Positions 5,792-8,652 of a stretch of DNA of 8,652 nucleotides are shown here, piece by piece. Position 1 is the first letter of the stretch. Each line of letters starts with the position of its first letter. A program made the position numbers and the translations under genes. Below the pieces are notes generated by a model. It was not told the DNA's origin. It searched no databases and worked only from the letters and a program-made list of their open reading frames with translations. The DNA is from JAVBMO01 sp031552355 (GTDB lineage: Bacteria; Bacteroidota; Bacteroidia; Bacteroidales; P3), in the NCBI GenBank assembly GCA_031552355.1, contig JAVBMO010000194.1, positions 1 to 8,652 on the forward strand. The letters are read 5' to 3'.

Positions 5792-6578
5792 TGGTGAAAG
5801 TTTGTCCAATGGCAAAACCTACTTCATCAACAAAATTTGTAAGTGTTTGAACTTGTCCTGAGAAAAAGCTATAACAAATAATAGCTAAAGCACCGGTGGC
5901 AATACCTGTAGCTGTATTCAAAAGAGCTTCAGAAATACCAATAGCAAGAGCTGTAGAGTCTGGTGCTCCTTCTTGACCCATAGCACCAAATGACTTGATC
6001 ATACCTAATACCGTTCCTAACAGACCCATCAAGGTTCCCAATGTAGAAATGGTTGCAATTACAGACAAGTTTTGTTCCATTGCAGGAAGTTCCAATGTAG
6101 TAGCATCTTCAATTTCTTTGCTGATAAGAGCTGCTTTTTCATCGTTTGAAAGATTTGCTCTATCTACATCTTCATATCTTAATAAAGCAGAAACAAGAAC
6201 GTTTGCTACACTACCTTGTTGTTTGTCGCAAAGTTTTTTAGCTTCTTCGATGTCACCTTTTTCTAATTTGGCTTTTACATTTTCTACAAAAGTAACTAGT
6301 TTGCCGGTTCCTCTAGCTTTGCGCAATGCGAAGAAACGCTCAACAGATAAAGCAATTACGGTTAATAAAAGGGTGATAACCATAGGGATTACAACACCAC
6401 CTTGATACAATGTTCCAAACAAGTTTCCATTGATAGGATGTCCTTTTTCGTCAAAATTTGCAGGACTTCCGCAGATAATGAAAAAGAAACAGAATGCTAC
6501 GATAGCACAACCAAGAATTACCCATCCGGAAGATAACCCATTAGATTTTTTTGCTTTTTTTTGTTTTTGAGTTTCCAT
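5772..6578 (-). CDS. exbB: ExbB proton-channel subunit (MotA/TolQ/ExbB family)
   Basis: A 268-residue inner-membrane protein whose pentamer surrounds the ExbD dimer and uses the proton gradient to energise TonB. Membrane helices are visible at about 18-37, 60-79, 173-195 and 214-236; the extra N-terminal helix beyond the E. coli three-helix form is common in this phylum. A cytoplasmic helical region (about 85-165, charged, KAKLEKGDIEEAKKL) separates the second and third helices. The family signature is intact: MGLLGTVLGMI (184-194) with pore Thr189, and ISEALLNTATGIATGALAI (215-233) with the second conserved Thr at about 222. It is the first gene of the operon exbB-exbD-exbD-tonB. A long leader and a matching promoter lie upstream, and an A-rich AAAAAGACAAAAAG stretch precedes the ATG. 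MotA/TolQ/ExbB membership is certain; the adjacent tonB makes ExbB more likely than TolQ. Confidence 0.96.
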   Translation of the reverse strand: METQKQKKAKKSNGLSSGWVILGCAIVAFCFFFIICGSPANFDEKGHPINGNLFGTLYQGGVVIPMVITLLLTVIALSVERFFALRKARGTGKLVTFVENVKAKLEKGDIEEAKKLCDKQQGSVANVLVSALLRYEDVDRANLSNDEKAALISKEIEDATTLELPAMEQNLSVIATISTLGTLMGLLGTVLGMIKSFGAMGQEGAPDSTALAIGISEALLNTATGIATGALAIICYSFFSGQVQTLTNFVDEVGFAIGQTFTKRDLKK

Positions 6579-6740
6579 ACTTTTTGTCTTTTTTGTTTTG
6601 ATTGATATTATTTTAACTTTAAATTGGATTTTGTTTGATCCGTTGATTTATTGATTTTAACGTCATAATCATGATTTTGGTATTTGCTGCATCATAGTAA
6701 CATAGATTTTAATGCATAACTACATCATGATTTAGGAAAA
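6579..6740 (-). promoter_or_regulatory. Long untranslated leader of the exbB operon with paired palindromes
   Basis: If transcription starts just after the TATCTTTG box, about 160 nt precede the exbB ATG. Two identical ATCATGATTT decamers lie at 6668-6677 and 6724-6733, 56 bp apart; each contains the self-complementary octamer ATCATGAT. Several ATG codons open only very short frames; the longest seen has 17 codons. No known riboswitch or Fur-type box was recognised. Confidence 0.4.
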
Positions 6741-6746
6741 TTTTCG

Positions 6747-6776
6747 CAAAGATACAATTTTTTCTTACTTGGCAAA
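6747..6776 (-). promoter_or_regulatory. Bacteroidota-type promoter for exbB-exbD-exbD-tonB
   Basis: On the minus strand TTTG (6773-6776) is followed after 18 bp by TATCTTTG (6747-6754). This is a full match to the phylum's -33 TTTG and -7 TAnnTTTG consensus with acceptable spacing. It sits in the only gene-free gap before exbB, about 170 bp upstream of its start codon. Confidence 0.7.
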
Positions 6777-6898
6777 AGAAGAAAAAGAAAATTCTACACA
6801 GAAAATCTATAAATTAGTGAGAAACAGGGGCGATTTTAACGTATAAATAGTGTATAGTACTAAAATGTTAAATTTTAATACTTCTGACATTTCTCTTG

Positions 6899-8005
6899 TT
6901 AAAACGTTGCCGGAATTATATCTCCCGTATATGTTCCTTTGAATTTTTTGCCGTTGGAAAAAACAAGATTGATATTGCAGATATAGTTTCCATCTTTGAT
7001 TTTAATTTCGAGTGTGCCTTTTTTGCAGTGTATAGGCGTTTTACCTATAACAAAGGCAGCGCTGATGGCTTCGCCCGGAAAAAATTCAGGGTCGTCTTCT
7101 TCCAAACAATTGTATTTCCCTTCGCTGATGTCTTCTGAGGGTAAATAAAAAACAATGTAATCTCTGTCTTTTTCTTCCCGATAATCGCATTTGGGGTGAG
7201 TTTCGCGGAAAATGAGTTTGTCGCCGTCTAAATGGGCAAAATTCAATTCGTAGGCATTATCCAACTTAAAACTTCCCCGTCCGGTTTCGCAACGGATGTC
7301 TTCTTTCTCTGCTACCGAATCGACAGCTTCTTCTTTTTGCTCAAATGTGGCAGAGCTAATGGCTTCTACTTCTGTTGTTTTGCTATTTTCTTGTGTGGGT
7401 GGTACTTCTTGGCTTTGTATTGCAGTATCTTCTTTTACAGGTTCTTCTATTTCAATAAAATGGACTATTTCTGCGGGTTTTTCCTCTGGTTTTGAAGGTG
7501 TTTCCTCTGTAGTTTCTTCTGCAACAGAACCTTTTAAAGGAATGGCGCCAACATAAGTTCCTGTCAGATTTTGATTGCCTTCTAATGTGGCCTTTATGGA
7601 AACTTCATAAATATTGTCTTTTTTCCGCGAAAGCGTAACAGTGCCCGATTCGCAATAGCCAAACATATAATCGTCTGCCAAACAAGTCATGCTGTTGAAA
7701 TGCTTTTTGCGATCAATGCCGGCATCCTTAGAATAGAAGGTAAAAGTTTGTTTGGGTAAAGAAGTATCTATGGTAATGAAGCGTATTTCAAAGCGAACCG
7801 ATGCCACACTGTTTTCGTTTTGAGGGTTTTTGTCAGTGATAATAAGACCCACCTCTTCTTCAAAATATCTTTCAAAATAAGCATGGTTTGCCTCAAATTT
7901 TTTCCCAAACAGGTTCAAAGAACCTTTGTCGCTCTGGGTTGATGTTTGTCCCCAAACGGAAATTGCTACTAAAAGAACAGATATGAATGCCGGTAGTTGT
8001 TTCAT
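6899..8005 (-). CDS. Exported protein of unknown function with duplicated domain and acidic linker
   Basis: A 368-residue protein whose family I do not recognise. Residues 1-19 form a signal peptide (hydrophobic core ending SVWG before Q20) with no lipobox. Two related domains follow: ~28-157 and ~243-368. They share a GS(L/F)xL opening (29 and 244), a cysteine followed by acidic residues (C108 in MTCLADD; C300 in YNCLEEDD), a second cysteine before a Gly-hydrophobic strand (C118 in YCESGTVTL; C327 in HCKKGTLEI), and a closing strand pair ending GTYVGAI (149-155) or GTYTGDI (357-363). The linker (158-240) is rich in Glu, Pro and Thr. Domain 2 has extra Cys at 239, 273 and 343. The repeated strand-rich pattern suggests beta-sandwich-like domains, possibly disulphide-linked. 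A separate promoter-like box lies upstream, and the gene is between sprA and exbB. It lacks an obvious T9SS C-terminal sorting domain. Confidence 0.85.
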   Translation of the reverse strand: MKQLPAFISVLLVAISVWGQTSTQSDKGSLNLFGKKFEANHAYFERYFEEEVGLIITDKNPQNENSVASVRFEIRFITIDTSLPKQTFTFYSKDAGIDRKKHFNSMTCLADDYMFGYCESGTVTLSRKKDNIYEVSIKATLEGNQNLTGTYVGAIPLKGSVAEETTEETPSKPEEKPAEIVHFIEIEEPVKEDTAIQSQEVPPTQENSKTTEVEAISSATFEQKEEAVDSVAEKEDIRCETGRGSFKLDNAYELNFAHLDGDKLIFRETHPKCDYREEKDRDYIVFYLPSEDISEGKYNCLEEDDPEFFPGEAISAAFVIGKTPIHCKKGTLEIKIKDGNYICNINLVFSNGKKFKGTYTGDIIPATF

Positions 8006-8271
8006 AACAAGTGATTTTTTGCAAAGATAAGAAGATTTAATTCACAGTTTTTAAAAGAAATTAGGGTAACCGTATTAAAATCGTTAAATATCCGATAATC
8101 AATCTGTTAAGAATAAAACTTACATATTGTAAATAATTGTAAATTAAAGATATACATATTTTAATGAGGGTGCCCTGAAAAAAAAAAATGTTTCAATGAT
8201 AAAGCATAGAACTTACTTATGAATATCCATATTCGCTTATCTCTTGCCCACTAATTTCCTCGTTAATTAAT
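8006..8271. other. Gene-free AT-rich spacer between sprA and the exported-protein gene
   Basis: No coding sequence is supported here. The spacer holds a 9-bp direct repeat ATTGTAAAT at 8126-8134 and 8136-8144 (10-bp period), an 11-base A run at 8178-8188, and a palindrome GAATAT-CC-ATATTC at 8221-8234 about 38 bp past the sprA stop. None forms a convincing terminator: the A run is T-rich on the transcript, but no adjacent stable stem precedes it. Confidence 0.5.
8022..8029 (-). promoter_or_regulatory. Possible -7 promoter box upstream of the exported-protein gene
   Basis: The minus strand carries TATCTTTG, a perfect match to the Bacteroidota -7 consensus TAnnTTTG, ending 17 bp before the ATG at 8003-8005. 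No clear TTTG is present at the -33 distance, and the implied leader is only about ten bases, so the call is tentative. Confidence 0.4.
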
Positions 8272-8652
8272 CTACAACGAGAACCGAATACTAAATCCGC
8301 CACGGCTGTTTGAGGTAGGAATGGAGTTGGCGATAAATGGATTGATAATATTGGTATTGAAAAATACTTTTGCCGTAAGTTTTGACGACAAGGCGTATTC
8401 GGCGCTCAGGCCTATGGCCCAGTTGCTCGAACCTACAGAAACTTGGTTTTGCACCAGGTCTATTTTGCGCAAAACGGTTTTGTTCATATTGTAACTGATG
8501 TCGCCTTTCAAGATAATATCGCTTTTGAAGTCTTGTTTGCTGCCCAATGCTCTTACGCTGAATGCCACATCTTTGAAGCGGTAACCAAGCCCCACAACTA
8601 CAGAATTTCTGGAAATATCGGTCAATTGGTTGTTTGAAAACGCCAAGGATAC
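8272..8652 (-). CDS. sprA: SprA (T9SS translocon), C-terminal fragment; start outside window
   Basis: The last 126 codons of a gene that continues past the window edge. No start codon is visible: the frame is open through 8652, and the TTG at 8644-8646 is an internal Leu. The fragment is built from alternating amphipathic strands, e.g. VVVGLGYRFKDVAFSVRALG and SSNWAIGLSAEYALSSKLTA, and ends in SRGGFSIRFSL, a C-terminal strand typical of outer-membrane barrels. The motifs SNNQLT, VGLGYRFKDV with a following KSDI block, and the NQV...GLSAEYALSSKLTAKVFF tail match the end of SprA/Sov, the giant 36-strand outer-membrane channel of the type IX secretion system (known family role). It therefore points to a T9SS-bearing Bacteroidota. 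The gene direction matches all neighbours. Assignment rests on the C-terminal ~5% of a protein that usually exceeds 2,000 residues. Confidence 0.84.
   Translation of the reverse strand, partial: VSLAFSNNQLTDISRNSVVVGLGYRFKDVAFSVRALGSKQDFKSDIILKGDISYNMNKTVLRKIDLVQNQVSVGSSNWAIGLSAEYALSSKLTAKVFFNTNIINPFIANSIPTSNSRGGFSIRFSL

Noticed and set aside
6601..6668. 17-codon upstream frame (MIMTLKSINQRIKQNPI) in the exbB leader as a leader peptide gene
   Set aside because: No ribosome-binding evidence or attenuator-like codon run is visible. Short frames are expected by chance in a leader with many ATGs.
6861..6877. AT-only inverted repeat TAAAAT/ATTTTA as a terminator after the exported-protein gene
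   Set aside because: The stem is 6 bp of A-T pairs only, too weak to be a terminator, and likely by chance in this composition.
8167..8190. AGGG-TG-CCCT followed by an A run as a terminator
   Set aside because: A two-base loop cannot close the stem, and on the minus strand the T run precedes the hairpin instead of following it.
8644..8646. TTG start making a separate 124-residue gene at the window edge
   Set aside because: The frame stays open to the window end (Val-Ser precede it) and the sequence is the interior of the SprA barrel, so this is an internal Leu.

Overview
The window is AT-rich and compact, and all seven protein-coding genes lie on the minus strand, so the biological order runs from the high-coordinate end to the low. 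It comes from the phylum Bacteroidota, probably a Bacteroidales-like or other type IX secretion-competent lineage. The evidence is the C-terminus of SprA (the T9SS translocon barrel), a TonB with the Bacteroidota-specific N-terminal NKxYGAYxLR motif, two ExbD paralogues in tandem, promoter-like TAnnTTTG boxes, and the near absence of GC-rich Shine-Dalgarno sequences.

Layout from the 5' side of the coding strand: (1) 8652-8272, the last 126 residues of SprA, gene start outside the window. (2) 8271-8006, a gene-free AT-rich spacer with a possible promoter next to the following gene. (3) 8005-6899, an exported protein of unknown function built from two related domains joined by an acidic Glu/Pro/Thr-rich linker. 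(4) 6898-6579, a spacer with a good Bacteroidota promoter and a long leader for the next operon. (5) 6578-3511, exbB, exbD1, exbD2 and tonB, the inner-membrane energiser of TonB-dependent outer-membrane transport, closed by a strong hairpin terminator. (6) 3372-444, a second unit with a 63-residue two-helix membrane protein, a divergent PstS-like lipoprotein and a large exported TPR protein. Its promoter is embedded in the tonB terminator, and it is closed by its own GC-rich terminator at 389-421. (7) 388-1, a gene-free stretch holding a ~207-bp inverted-repeat-bounded element with three similar hairpins, directly abutting the 5'-truncated end of an IS982-family transposase that runs off the window.

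Functionally, ExbB and the two ExbDs form a proton-driven motor that works through TonB to open outer-membrane TonB-dependent transporters (SusC-type and siderophore or vitamin receptors in this phylum). The small membrane protein, PstS-like lipoprotein and TPR protein sit directly behind the motor genes. They have no pstCAB permease beside them, so a role in envelope or TonB-associated function is more plausible than ordinary phosphate uptake; this is inference. The most unusual material is the repeat element at 54-260 with its IS982 remnant, the terminator/promoter overlap at 3391-3457, the exbB leader, the altered PstS binding motif and the duplicated-domain exported protein. No CRISPR array, rRNA or tRNA was seen.
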